Assembly (NCBI GenBank): GCA_030268105.1
Contig: BSDZ01000017.1
Location: 3,204,001 to 3,268,000 of the forward strand
Origin: Volvox africanus
Taxonomy: Eukaryota; Chlorophyta; Chlorophyceae; Chlamydomonadales; Volvocaceae
Reading direction: 5' to 3'
Length of the DNA stretch: 64,000 nucleotides
Below are positions 12,901 to 24,252 of this stretch, piece by piece; positions within the stretch are counted from its first letter, which is position 1; every line of letters starts with the position of its first letter. A model generated the notes under the pieces. It worked only from the letters and a program-made list of their open reading frames with translations. It was not told the DNA's origin and searched no databases. The translations under genes and the position numbers were made by a program.

Positions 12901-15900
12901 TGGTACCAAGATTTCATTTCCAACGCCAAGATTTCGCACGTATCGCTATGCATGGATACCGTCACCGCCCGCCGCGCCCCATCCCGCCTGCTGCTCCTTG
13001 CACCACCGGATCCTCTTCGTAAGGCACCCCAAGATTGTCCTTCATGGCAAATTAAATTTGATCCGCTAGCAGAGTCCCAACCCGCAGACCGTTCACACCT
13101 CCGCAGGCCAGTGAGGGGCGCTAGCAACGTCATGTCGTCCGACTGCAGTGCCAGGGGCCATGTGACGTAGGACAGGTTCAGCGCCGTCAACGATGTCAGT
13201 TCTGCAAGCATATGGAAGGAGTAGTCGCTGTCGAGGATCTGCAGGGGTCGTCGGGCCGCAGGGACGAACGGAGCGCGAGTGAGGATACAATGATGCCGGA
13301 GGATGGAGCGCAGGTTCGGAGGGCAACCATCGCCCCAGATAGTTTGAGTGCATATCCCCAGGCCCTCGATCGGTTTTCAAAAAAGATAGCGATGAATAGC
13401 ATGACCAGAGCCAAGCTGAAAAGCAGGGGGAGGACAAACCGAGGCGCAAGAGTTTTGGAAACGCGGACGTCGACAAGGGCAGCCAGCTAATTTCCCTTCG
13501 AAACCAAAGCTTTTTAAAATGACTAAATCCAAGCCAATATACCCCTCGCATCTGTGCCTCGGTCATCCGGCCCTGGTCCGCTCAAAATCTCTGGTGCTCT
13601 TCAGTCCCAGTTGCAGGGTCCAGCTTTCAGATTCACACCCCACAAGGCAGTAAGGAAAAGTTCCCTGGTTGGCCATTCTGCCACTTCCCCATAAAGTTCC
13701 CCATGCTGCTTCGCGGGGGCGACCCAGCGGCAGGTCATCACGCATAACACCCCCCCGCCTCCAGTTCATTGCGGGCCCACGAGATTGAAATGTTCCTGCA
13801 CACCTTCAGACATGCAACATGCAACCCCTGCCCCTGCCCCTGCCCCGCTGACCATGGACAAGCTAAGGCTGCGCAGCCGGGGAATCGGCGAGTCGTACAG
13901 GGGAAGCAGGTAGGCACTATGGATGCCGCTGCTGCTGCCGCCAGGGTCGACGTCGAAACTGGACATCGCGGTATGTACAGAAAGGCGAGGACAATGAAGG
14001 TGGAGAGTGAAATCTAACGCAGAGGGGGTCGCTGCCGGAGCTTCGCGATCACATATAGTATTATCAATGCGGGAATGCAAACGTATCCTTGCGTGGTTAC
14101 GTGGTTGGAAATGTTTTCGTAGTCGGACAACAGCAAGACCTAAGGTGGCAGTTGCAACGACTTCCTGTACAAATCCGCAGCGTACAGCCGAAGCAGCGTA
14201 CACCCTAGACCCTGATGAGCAAGTCCATTTACTCCGCCCCTTCGTGCCCTTATCCGCGTCTGGTCTTTCCGGCCCTCGTGTGCACCCCGGCGCCCCACTT
14301 GCCGCGTCCAAGTTAATCCGCTTACCTGAGTGACTGGAAGTTGCGCAGCTGCTGCAATGCGCAGTATAGTTCAGCCATGAGAGCCACCGGGCAGTCGTCT
14401 GGGTCCCGAGGGTCGTACAGCAGATCCACTTTGGACAGCGTCAGATCCTGATCAGGGACCAGGAGCGGGATAATGGCATAAGAACAGGGTAAAGTCTCGG
14501 CTCGGTAAACTAGCCCGGGTAAGGGACTTCCGTGACGCAATCGAAGGATGTGGCCGACGTGACGTCAGGAACCACGACGGACAGGAGTCGCGCTATCTTA
14601 TGGCTTAGCGCTTATAAGGGCACCCTCCTCCAGCCACTTTGAGCTTTTACTTCAGGAACGTTACCACGCGCACAACAGCTTATCCAATCAGCTTTACGAA
14701 AACCGTACCTTGCACTGAGTTCCGTTGAGAAATTTCTCCCTAAACAGGACTTACGTGGATCAACACCCAAACTTGGATCAACAGCCACCAGGGAACGCTA
14801 ATCAATTATGTCTTACCCCAACCCGACCCGTGCCACCCATCTAGCCACCCACATGCAGGTCTTTTAGCCCGCTTAGCGCCGCGAGGTCCTTGTGCGACAC
14901 GCCAAGTCTCCCTTGGAGCGATAGGCTGGTCAGGCATGTGAGCGTGTTTGCGAATGACGCCAGCGCCCCGCCGCCACAAAGATTACAGCCGGTCAACCTT
15001 AAGGAGCGAAGCCTGGAGAACATCCTGACGAATACAGCTGGGTGGGGAATCCAGTTGCCCATTGGGGACTCCATCACCGTGGGGCCCAGTCGGCGGCGGC
15101 GAGACGCGGGTCTTGCTGCCGCAAGCCCGGCTGCCGCATCCCAGCTCCCGCCGTTTCCAAGAACGTCATCACCATCACTGCTTCTTTTGTAGCCGTCCGC
15201 GTCCTCGCTGCTGCCATAACCTTGGCTATCGCTGCCATCGCTGCTTTGACTTGTTGGTTGGGCCAGTGTCTGTGTATCGTGCAGCTGTGGGTTCCGTCGA
15301 GAGGCCTCATGCTGCCCGACACCCGAATCAGCATCGGCCGCCACCATACAGCCGTTCATACCATCCTGTGGTGGTATCAGGGTATTGCTGGTAAATCCGC
15401 CACTCGTCGAGCCCATAGCTATATTTCCGGCAAAGCGATAACTTTTCACACCGTCCACCGCCGGAGCGTTGCCGTCCTCACGATCCGAATTCAGTACCAG
15501 GTCCTGGCCCAGCTCCAGATCCATTTCCAAGTCGGATGCATAGTCAATTCCGGCATCGTCAATATCATGCACGTATTCACTTGCCGAATTGTCCTCGTCC
15601 TCGTCCCCTCCCTCGTCGAGATCTGCGATCTCTGATTCCTGCTCAGATTCCGAGTCTTCCGCAGCCACCGCTCCCCTGCCAGCTATGGACTGTGCAGGCA
15701 GGTCCAGGAGCCGTATAGACAAATGGGTCAGGCGGGTCAGGCGAGTGAGGCCCTCAAGAAGAGCCGCCTGACCGGCTACTAACTGGGCAACGTCGGCTTG
15801 CCTAATGGTCTGCTGCTGCTGAGATTGTGAATCCGCTAGCCCGCATGCGCGCGCCGCGGCCTGGCAGCATCCAAGGCTGTGTTGGCCGTGAAATTGAGCT

Positions 15901-16900
15901 GGTGAGGTCGGTGACAGCTGCTGCTTGACGGGTACCAGCTCCACCTCGAGCCGAGTCAGACCCAGACAGCATGACAGGCATTCTAGGCGCCATGGGCCTG
16001 GAGTGGAGCTGCCGTTATACCCACCATCACCACAAACACTGGTGCCCGCATCTGCCCGACGAACGCGCATGTCCCTGCTGGTGTTCTGGCTCCGTGCAAC
16101 ACCAGAAGGATCAGAGGAGGTGGTGGCGGTGACTGTGGCCACACCGCTCCGAACTGCAGCCTCCGCCCCATCGGCCCTCCCGGAGTGGACGTAGACGGGA
16201 GGAGCTGGCCTCCCTAGTCGGTGGGGCGGTGCAAGACGCCGGGGCAGGGGCAGAGTCGCAACTGGGAATACAGGCATACCTCGAAGATGGACCTCCCGCA
16301 GGTTGCGCCAGCAGCTGAGGTGATTCATCAGCAGCTGTCAAAGGAAAGCGGCAACATGCAAACAAACGCGAGGTTATCATCAACTTCGCATCCGTCAAGC
16401 GTCCAACTTCTCAGGGCCTGATGCACGCGTCGCTCCGGTGGGTCTGAAGGACTACGTTAATGGCTGGGCGAGTAATGTTAAGCAGTGGGAAAGTCGTGAT
16501 CTGTCCGTTGCCCTTATTCATGCTTGTAGGTATCGCCTTGTGAATGGCCAGTTGTTGATAGAACCTGCATTGCCGCTGTGAACCATGCTCTGTACATCTT
16601 CCAGGACCTCGAACCAGATCCCCATCTGCCACGGACCTGCAGCGACAGTTCCTCCTTCAGTGCCCAACCGGCCGCCAGGCCTGACAACGTTACAGCTTCC
16701 GTCGCTGACCAAACCTGTTGCATCCTTCGCAACATAGCATCCGCACGCTCAACACGATCCGCCCCAACTGTAGCTGCCAGTGCCTTGCATGGTACGTCCA
16801 GGTGCCGTACGCCTGATGTGGCAGCCCTGCTCCATGACTTGTTCACCAAACGGCATGCTAAAACGTCATGCAGATCGAGATGTAGCATGACAACCTACGG
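9966..16900 (-). CDS. F-box/leucine-rich-repeat protein, multi-exon
   Basis: This is a minus-strand gene with an F-box-like start and LRR segments, a typical substrate adaptor of SCF ubiquitin ligases. The first visible exon (about 16894-16670) encodes LDLHDVLACRLVNKSWSRAA, the second half of an F-box; its acceptor (CACCGTAG) implies an upstream exon with the start codon that I could not place. A long exon (16334-14853) carries LRR segments on each side of a 200-residue acidic Ser/Asp/Glu insert. Smaller LRR exons lie near 14460-14335, 13900-13830, 13210-13100, 12500-12385, 12240-11775 and 11560-11435. The last stretch (about 10340-9966) has LRRs such as LGALRKLEFLLLGFPVDELA and LTGLRCLTVHACGL and stops at 9966. 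Most donors are clear GT sites. Exon borders are approximate and some exons may be missed. It converges on the PAO-family gene. Confidence 0.65.
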
Positions 16901-16913
16901 TGGATGTGCATAG

Positions 16914-17720
16914 AAATGAATGGAAAGTAGGGGGAGCGTTCGTGTCGCCTGCGCGGGCATTATGTCCCTTTCCTTGAGTTCTTACTAAGCAAAGCTCCTC
17001 CGCGCAGTCTACCATGAGAAACCAATCGCATAGCCCTTTTCTGCCCCAATATCGACCTATACACAGGGCTTCCGAGGACTACGGTACTGGCACCTAGCCA
17101 AGCGAGCCCTCGGTGTTGCTGAGGTCCCAGTACCCACAACCTAAGTAGCTTAGTATCTCGCTTCATTAATTTTTTCCAGTTTACTCACAACAAGAACTTC
17201 TTCAGGGAGGGATGGGGTTGGCACCTGCCGTAAGAGGAAGGTGTAATCCTCTTGAGGATTCGCCAATAAAAGGGCAAGGCCTATACTTGACATGACGCAC
17301 GATATTACATAAGCTTCGAAGCTTGCGATTGACAAGCTATAGGGTTTTCCGAGGTTCTATCGTCACAGCAACGGATAGCAACCAGAATTTAGCGCTACGC
17401 TGTAAGCCTGACAGCTTAACCTAATAAAGGTAGCATACGATGCTAATCCCAGGAACCCATTTTGCTTTCCGTAACTGAAGTTGCGATAATACTAATTTTG
17501 TATTAACTGTCGTCCAATCCCCATACCTGCCGTACTAGTCCGATTGACGCAGATAACTTCAATTCCGCGTATACCTTGGACCTTCATCGTTCAAGAACCC
17601 ATTATATAATGACGGTAGCGACATTATGCCTTTCCTAATGAATTATCTTTAGGTAACGTTTATCCGGTTAACCAGGGCTGCAGACACCCCCGGCGATATA
17701 CCGTTCAAGTGCATCCAGCG
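16914..17720. other. spacer between F-box/LRR gene and copia element
   Basis: Only short frames are present. The 5' exon and promoter of the F-box/LRR gene should lie in the first part. A long terminal repeat matching the copia element downstream was not seen. Confidence 0.35.
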
Positions 17721-17739
17721 AAAACCCTAAAACCCTAGG
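17721..17739. repeat. telomere-like CCCTAAAA motif
   Basis: The sequence AAAACCCTAAAACCCTAGG holds about two units of CCCTAAAA, the complement of TTTTAGGG, the telomere repeat of Chlamydomonas. It lies just before the truncated 5' edge of the copia element. Two units can occur by chance. Confidence 0.35.
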
Positions 17740-17748
17740 TAATGCAGA

Positions 17749-20700
17749 GTGTTGTATCTCTGTTATGTCCAGCTACAAAGGCCCAATAGGAAGATGACCA
17801 TCCACGGTCCATCCTGGACACTACCCATAGATACCCCAGGATACTACACAGAGGAGGCAGCGGTACAACATGGCAACATGGCATGTCGACTCTGGCGCAT
17901 ACTACCACATGACCCGGACGCCTTGTGCCTACACAACTACAAGGAACTGGATATGCCAATCACCGTGAAGGTGGCCGGCGGTGTCGTGTGCACAGCGGTG
18001 GGTTATGGGAACGTGGTTGTGGAGTTCGAGTGGTCGTCGTATGCAAATAATCGTGTGCACTATGGGTGGCACAAGAAGCGGGCGATCCGACTAAAGTGGG
18101 TGTTGTTCATCCCAGGGTTTGAGTACCGGCTGCTGTCCCTGAGCCAGCTCATGGCGTGTGGGGCGATCTCTGAGGGAGAGTCGTCCAGGATCAGGGTGTG
18201 GAACTTCCAGGAGGACTGGTGTTTCCTTGCGGATTGCCAGGACTCAGTCTACAACACGATGGGGGTTGAGACCCTGCCATTTCATGCGCCAGTCCTTAGT
18301 CTAATGACCACCTCCCTGTGTGCGCGCGTATGGCACAGCCGCATGGCACACCTAAGCTACGGCAAACTGGCAAGGATGGCAGAGGAGGACATAGCTAGCG
18401 GTGTCTTGGCCACAGAGTTTCGCCAGGAGGGTGAGAAGGCAGGAGTGTGTGAGCCCTGCGTGATGGTGAAGCACCCGCACAAGCCATTTACCGCATCAGA
18501 ATCATGTGAGTTGCAGTGCCTTGGGCTGGTTCACATGGACTTGTGTGGCCCGCTGAATGCCTTCTCAATTGAGGGTAACTGCTACATTGCCAGGTTCCTG
18601 GACAATCACTCAGGGGTGCCGCATGTAGTGTTCCTGGCGCACAAGAGCGATGCACCAAAGGCGGTGCACAAAACACTCCTGCTTATGGAGAACGACTGTG
18701 GTCAGCAGGTTCGGGATGTACAGACCGGGGTTCGCACGGACCGGGGGAGGGAGTACCTCAACCGGGAGTTGGGTAAGTTTTACGCTGGGAAGGGGATTCA
18801 CCACGAGATGTCTGCCCCTAATTCCCCGCAGCAAAACGGGAGGGCTGAGCGGCTGAACTGGACTGAACCTTGCTAGAGAAGGTGCGGGCAATGCTGCATG
18901 AGAGCAAACTGCCCATGAGCATGTTGCAGTATGCGGTGAAGCACAGCAAATTACTTGCGCAATCGTTCACCCGTGTGCAAGCTGAAAGGCACACCGATCC
19001 AACGGTTTTACGAGCGGGCGCCATCTGTGCAGCACTTGCGTGTATTTGGGTGCACTGCTTACGTGGTTCCGGATCCCCAGCAGTCGAAGCTGGAGCCACG
19101 CTCATGGAAGGGCGTGTTTGTGGGGTACGAGCTGGGTTCCAAGGCATATTGAGTCATGTTACCCGACAGACGGCTCCTGATAAGTTGAGACGTGATTTTT
19201 GATGAGTGCATGCTCGAGGGCCTGGAGGGCTATGAGTAAGAGCGGTACGCGCTTGTTAAACTTGAAGATGTGGAAAACGACCCCTTCGTGCCCAGTCCTT
19301 TGCACAAGGAGTCGGATGATGACAGCGATGACGAGGGAGCTCTGGTGCCAGCTCCGGTGGTTTGCCGGGCGGCGGACATGGCTTGGGCAGCAGCCCAGGT
19401 GCGTCAAACTCACATAGCTCTGAGTCCGGTGGGTGTCCCGTGGGAATGCTGAATGTTTCCTCTCCCGTCAGCGACGGAAGTGGGGGGGGGGGATGATAGC
19501 ACTGGGGGCAGCCCCTCGAATGCTTCCTTGCCAAGGTAAAGTGAGACCACAGAGGATGAGTCTCCTGAGCCTGCCGTGTGGTGGTCTGCGCGTACTAACA
19601 AAGGGGCACCAACGACACGGTTAACTCTTGTAGCTGAGTCATCTGTTCCAAGCACGTATGAGGAGGCCATGCGGTCTCCCGCCGCTAAGATGTGGAAGCA
19701 GGCGATGGACAAGGAGATGGTGTCAATCTGCATGAATCGTGTGTGGACCTTGCAGAAGCCACCCGAAGGTGCCAAGCCTCTGCTGGTGAAGTGGATGTTC
19801 ACTGTTAAGTGTGATGAGAAGGGTGAAATTGTGTGCTACAAGGCCTGACTAGTAGTTCAAGGTGTCGCAGGCTGACCCTGGCCTGTTCTACAAGGATGTG
19901 ATGGGGAAGTGCGTGTACGTGCTTCTTTACATGGATGATCTGCTGATTGCGGCGAAACCGTTGGCGGTTGTGCAGCAGCTGAAAGCTGTAGTCCTTGTTT
20001 GACATCCGAGACCTGGGGGAGGTTCAGGTGTTCCTGGGGTTTGAGATCCAGCGTGATCGGTTAGAGCACATGCTCAAGGTATCGCAATAGCGTCTTGCCA
20101 TGGAGTTAGCAAGAAGTATGGCATGGCCAATGCCAACCCGTGGCTGGTGCCCATGTCATATGGCACTGCATTGCGAGCTGAAGGAGAGCCACTTGATGTT
20201 AAGGAGTGCCGGTATGGAGAGCTAGTAGGAAACCTGCTGTACCTTACGGTGGGCACGAGGCTCGACCTTTTGTACTCCGTGGGAGTACTGACATGGTACA
20301 TGTCGAAGCCAACAGAGGATCATTGGCATGCGGCAAAGGGTGCGTTGCGGTACATCGCCAGCACCATAGGAGTAGGTTTTGTTTTCACAGCCAAGTCCGG
20401 CACAGGAGCCCTGCACGGCTAATGTGATTCAGACTACGCCTCCTGTGTCAACACGAGGCAGTCCACCACCAGCTACGTGTTTTTGAATGCGGGGATGCAG
20501 CCAATGGTTGCCACGTCGACAGCTGAGGCTGTGCTGTACGTGGCGAGATTTCGTTCGTGTATATCAAGTCCGTGGACATGGTGGCTGATTGCCTGACCAA
20601 GGCGCTGCCATTGCCACAGTTTGCGAAGTGCGTGCGCGGCATGAGGGTGTGCTAACTGGTTTGCTGAAGGACCAGCAAGGTGGTCTGTCCGCGTGGGAGT

Positions 20701-20830
20701 GTTGGAAATGGTCAGAGACCTTTCGGCCAGACCTGTGTTGCTGGTTTACTGTCATGTATCGGGCCCTCACCGCTAGACATATGTATGGCCTGAGGTCCCT
20801 TATCTCCCAGTGGTCGGGAGACCAGCTCCT
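17749..20830 (+). mobile_element. Ty1/copia retrotransposon, 5'-truncated and decayed
   Basis: Domains occur in copia order. A protease remnant near 17876 contains HVDSGAYYHM in a different frame from the surrounding ORF. A GAG-pre-integrase zinc-binding segment follows near 18330-18490 (H...H...CEPC). The integrase core runs 18510-18860 with TDRGREY and SPQQNGRAER. Reverse transcriptase pieces lie at 19650-20420, including the catalytic YMDDLL near 19929. An RNase H/C-terminal segment at 20425-20660 has VADCLTKALP. At least four frame changes and internal stops break pol, and the segment between GEIVCYKA and VSQADPGLFYK is deleted. No gag and no 5' LTR were found, so the element is 5'-truncated and not autonomous. 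Confidence 0.85.
20700..20830 (+). repeat. probable copia 3' LTR
   Basis: A purine tract GCGTGGGAG directly precedes TGTTGGAAAT at 20700, the expected polypurine tract and TG start of an LTR. The second copia family at 34795 has the same layout (CGTGGGAG followed by TGTTG). The 3' end is uncertain because no second LTR copy is available. Confidence 0.5.
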
Positions 20831-21974
20831 TAGTTGCGTGTAACATTGTGAGAGTAGTCCCTTCACGCCCAAGTGGCCACACAGCGGCTTTGCCGCAAAC
20901 AGCAGCTCACAACATCTGGTGATAACTGTTGTTCTGGCTTCATCCGCTGCTGTTACTGTTGCTGCCTGCATACTACTCCTTCACGCCGGTCCCTTGTCTG
21001 CACATCAAAGCGCTGGATCTTCCGTGCATGCTTTGGCGCCTTTGAAACTCATCAGGAGCTTATTGACAGACATAGTTGCATACATCATTACAGCCTGCTG
21101 GCGGGAGGTTAACGAAGTTGGGCCACGCCGCCTCTGCGCCCTTCTCTCCTGCTCGGAGACACCGCCGCTACCAGGTGCCAGGAGCTGATAGTGTTCGTGT
21201 CTTCCTCCCAGGGACCAACCTCCAAATCTGCGGCGCAGATGGGTTGAGTGCAGTATTCGCCTTCAAGAGTGGGATTTGACTATCCACTCCAAATCGCACA
21301 TCCCAACATGGGTTTTCACGGCAGAATATAAATGCAGGGATAGCCGCGACTGTAAATGGAACACCAAGGCGTAGACTCAGCTTACAGATCCAGTTATCAT
21401 CGCGCAGAGGTATCCAATTCATCAGCCCCTAAACCAGGCCGTGGATATCCAAAAACCAGTGCATGAAGCTAGTTAGGGTGCAGTGTCAAATTTATAAGCT
21501 GCAAATGCATCTAACTTGGACAGGGTGTCTGTCTCCCCAATGTAGCCTAACGTTACATGGTCTCCCGCGTCGTAACCAACGCAGCACGTTTACAAATCCG
21601 CGCCGGTTATTAGGGCGGGTCCTCAGTTACACATCCCAAATTGCTCTCAGACGCTGCGAAAATGAGGGCGTCCGGGATTGCTGTCGATGAAATTTTGCCC
21701 CCCCCCCAAATTGAGTGCGTCCCCTCCCTTAACATAATTTCTTCCCGTATATGCAAGCTATAGGCAGAAGATGACACAGCTAGATGTCATCATTCGTTTC
21801 GTTTTAATAGCTTTGGAGCAAAACGTCACAATTATCATCAGTAAGATTATGCTGCCCGAACTTAACTATATGTTTGGCAAGAATGATAACTGCTAGCAAG
21901 GTTGGAGAGCCGCCAACAAAGCCGCCCAAGGACTCACCTGCTTGCTATTTGGATACGCATGCATTAAGTACTGC
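20831..21974. other. spacer, no supported gene
   Basis: Short frames only. TTACA on the plus strand near 21625 reads as TGTAA for the ribosomal protein gene on the minus strand and may be its polyadenylation signal. A run of nine C occurs near 21699. Confidence 0.35.
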
Positions 21975-22367
21975 TTAATAAAAGAAGCCCAGCACCTTGC
22001 CACCGACCCTCTTCCGACGCGCCTCCTCATGGTCCATAATGCCGGCCGAGGTGGTCATGACGATAACACCGAACTGACGCGAGGGAAGAAGACGGGCCAC
22101 CCACCGCTCAATCTCGCCATGACCAATGTCATAGCGGGGAGAGATGACACCGCACTTGTTGAGCCGGCCGTTTAGCTCAACTACAATCTTGCCCGCGCGG
22201 TGGTCGTCAACGTACTCAAACTCGCCAATATAACCGTGCTTCATCATCAATGAAAGGAACTTAATGACCACCTTGGATGCGGGCCTGAGAAGCACCTGCC
22301 GCTTTCCACGCTTCTCGGCATTGTACATGGTCTTAAGCGCGTCCCCCAGGACGCTGATGCGCACCAT
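21975..22367 (-). CDS. RPS15A: cytosolic 40S ribosomal protein S15a (uS8)
   Basis: This intronless 130-residue frame matches eukaryotic S15a over its full length, the usual size for the family. It contains [20 protein letters not shown] at the start, the block [18 protein letters not shown] in the middle, and [20 protein letters not shown] followed by GGKVLGFFY at the end. uS8 binds the central domain of 18S rRNA and helps assemble the small subunit. The start is the Met at 22367, which matches the family N-terminus; the frame is open for 34 more codons upstream, but that extension is unlike S15a. No poly-A tract or flanking duplication is visible. The absence of introns contrasts with its neighbours, so a retrocopy cannot be excluded, but the frame is intact. 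Confidence 0.93.
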   Translation of the reverse strand: MVRISVLGDALKTMYNAEKRGKRQVLLRPASKVVIKFLSLMMKHGYIGEFEYVDDHRAGKIVVELNGRLNKCGVISPRYDIGHGEIERWVARLLPSRQFGVIVMTTSAGIMDHEEARRKRVGGKVLGFFY

Positions 22368-24252
22368 TTTAGCTAGTTTGACAGCACCAACAGTGGCAAG
22401 CCCAGGATGAAAGACAGACCCTACTTTCGAGCCCGCATTGAGTACTTTCCGCTGCCTTACCGTACTCAAATGGCCTTTTCGGCATTCCCTGCCCTGAACC
22501 CAGATTTGCGGACCTGAACTTGTATAACTAATAAAGGGGACTAATCCGATGTTATCGTAATTTTTCGCGCGCCATGATGTGCGTCTTCAAAGTTGCCCCG
22601 AGGCCCAGTATACGGTAGAAGTCTTACGTAATCTGCAACGGTACTAGCACAAGCGTATAGCTGAGCACGTGGTGCTTCATTAAGGCTATCTCATCATTAG
22701 ATGAGTGTCATTAGCATCTTCGAGAGACGATTACACTCGTAGACTTGCAACTGCATGACTTCATCCACAGTTAAAGACGCATCGACAAATTTCCGCCCAT
22801 TGGTCTCTAGGGGTGTGCAGAACGGTATATCACCTCGCTTGCAATACCGCAACCAGCAGCTGATTGCTGATGGCCAGCTACCCCTACTGAGCTTATTCCT
22901 TCCTGGAAAGCATGCCGTCGAGTTACCCCTGGGGTGTGCTTGGGCTGCCATGGCATGCTCGTGACGGGTCTTCCAAACATGTCTTGGCTCCTCCCTAGTT
23001 CGTTCTATTCGAACATGTGATTCATCTAGTAACCACGTAGCTGTGCGATAATGAACACTTTGGGGGCTGCGTTGGCCTGGGCGCCAACTCTTATGTGCCT
23101 CCTTTTGTGCAGTACATCGTTCATGCCTGACAGCAAAGTAGGCACTGCATCCTGTGGACGCCTGCGAAATACCAGCGAAATACAGCACCGGAAATCACCA
23201 GGGACCTTTGGCGGGGCATGTGTGATCTACTTTGGCTACCTCTGGCCGTGGATACATCCATGTTAACGAGACATTCTTCCTGCCAAGTGGTCGCATAGAA
23301 ATATACAGGGAGTTGCGGATGGCTCACGCTCTGCTTCTCACTCATCACGACGTTTTGCCCTACCTCCTCAGTCCCGGCAAATCTATAAACCACAACACCC
23401 CATGACGTGTGCGATTTGAAACACCCGTTCTGTCCGTTCTTGCATGTGCGGAACGCTAGTTGCGCCACTCGAGCAGACTAATGTTCTTTACGAACTATAT
23501 AGGCTGAGAGTCAGGTCCAAGTCCGATCAATAACGCTGAACACGGTACTCTGCAGTCACCGAACCATCCAAGCCGCTGGCAACAGCACGAGGGCGGCTTT
23601 AGGAAGACAAAGCGGGGTGTTGCCCGGCCGTGCACGACTAATCCCCATATCGACCCTTCGCCGGGCAATTCATGCACTAGTTTCATGCTCCTCCAGCCTT
23701 CCCCCCCTTCACGGTCGTGTCGTCCCTATCCAGGGCCGCCTCCGCAATGCCAAACCCATCCCTCCCAACGATACTCCCAACAGCAGCTACATTGATCCTA
23801 CTATTCCTACGATGTTTTCCTACTAATGAGTTGCCGCCCATGAACGCCACATATGTTCGATGGTGGTACACGCGCAGCACACCCTCGTGCCCACTTAAAT
23901 TCCCTTACATGCTGTTGCCGCACGCAGGGTGGCTGCTGGCTGCCGCAGACGACAGCAGCTAAGCTGTAAACGTCATCCAGTCAACCGCTTGCAAAGATCT
24001 AAAGCGTTGCACTGCATCGGGCCCCGCGGCTTTAGGGCTTGACGAGTGTCACGTCAGCGACGCAACCAAAGCCGATGGCCAAGCGCTGCACTTCTGAATA
24101 ACCCACGCTTTGTACTGCTCATAACTGTATTGCGGCCGTGGCCTGAACGCTCAACTGTTGGGGTATGTTGGCTGCACAGATGAGAAATTTGAGAGGGCCC
24201 AAACTTGCCAAGTGTGTGAGTGCTTTAACGGCGCTAGCTTCGCGGATGCTGC
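22368..24252. other. spacer with an unexplained 163-residue ORF
   Basis: This holds the 5' region of RPS15A and the 3' region of the purF-type gene. A plus-strand TTACA at 23907 gives TGTAA about 345 bases past the latter's stop. A minus-strand frame at 22697-23188 encodes 163 residues, including GDIPFCTPLETNGRKFVDAS and LTVDEVMQLQVYECNRL. I do not recognise it and cannot show that it is coding. Confidence 0.3.

Noticed and set aside
14841..15635. Plus-strand ORFs of up to 197 residues opposite the F-box/LRR gene
   Set aside because: They mirror the long minus-strand exon with its acidic low-complexity insert and show no independent motifs.
22368..22469. 34-codon N-terminal extension of RPS15A
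   Set aside because: S15a proteins begin at MVRIS, and the extension has no resemblance to the family. It is probably 5' UTR.
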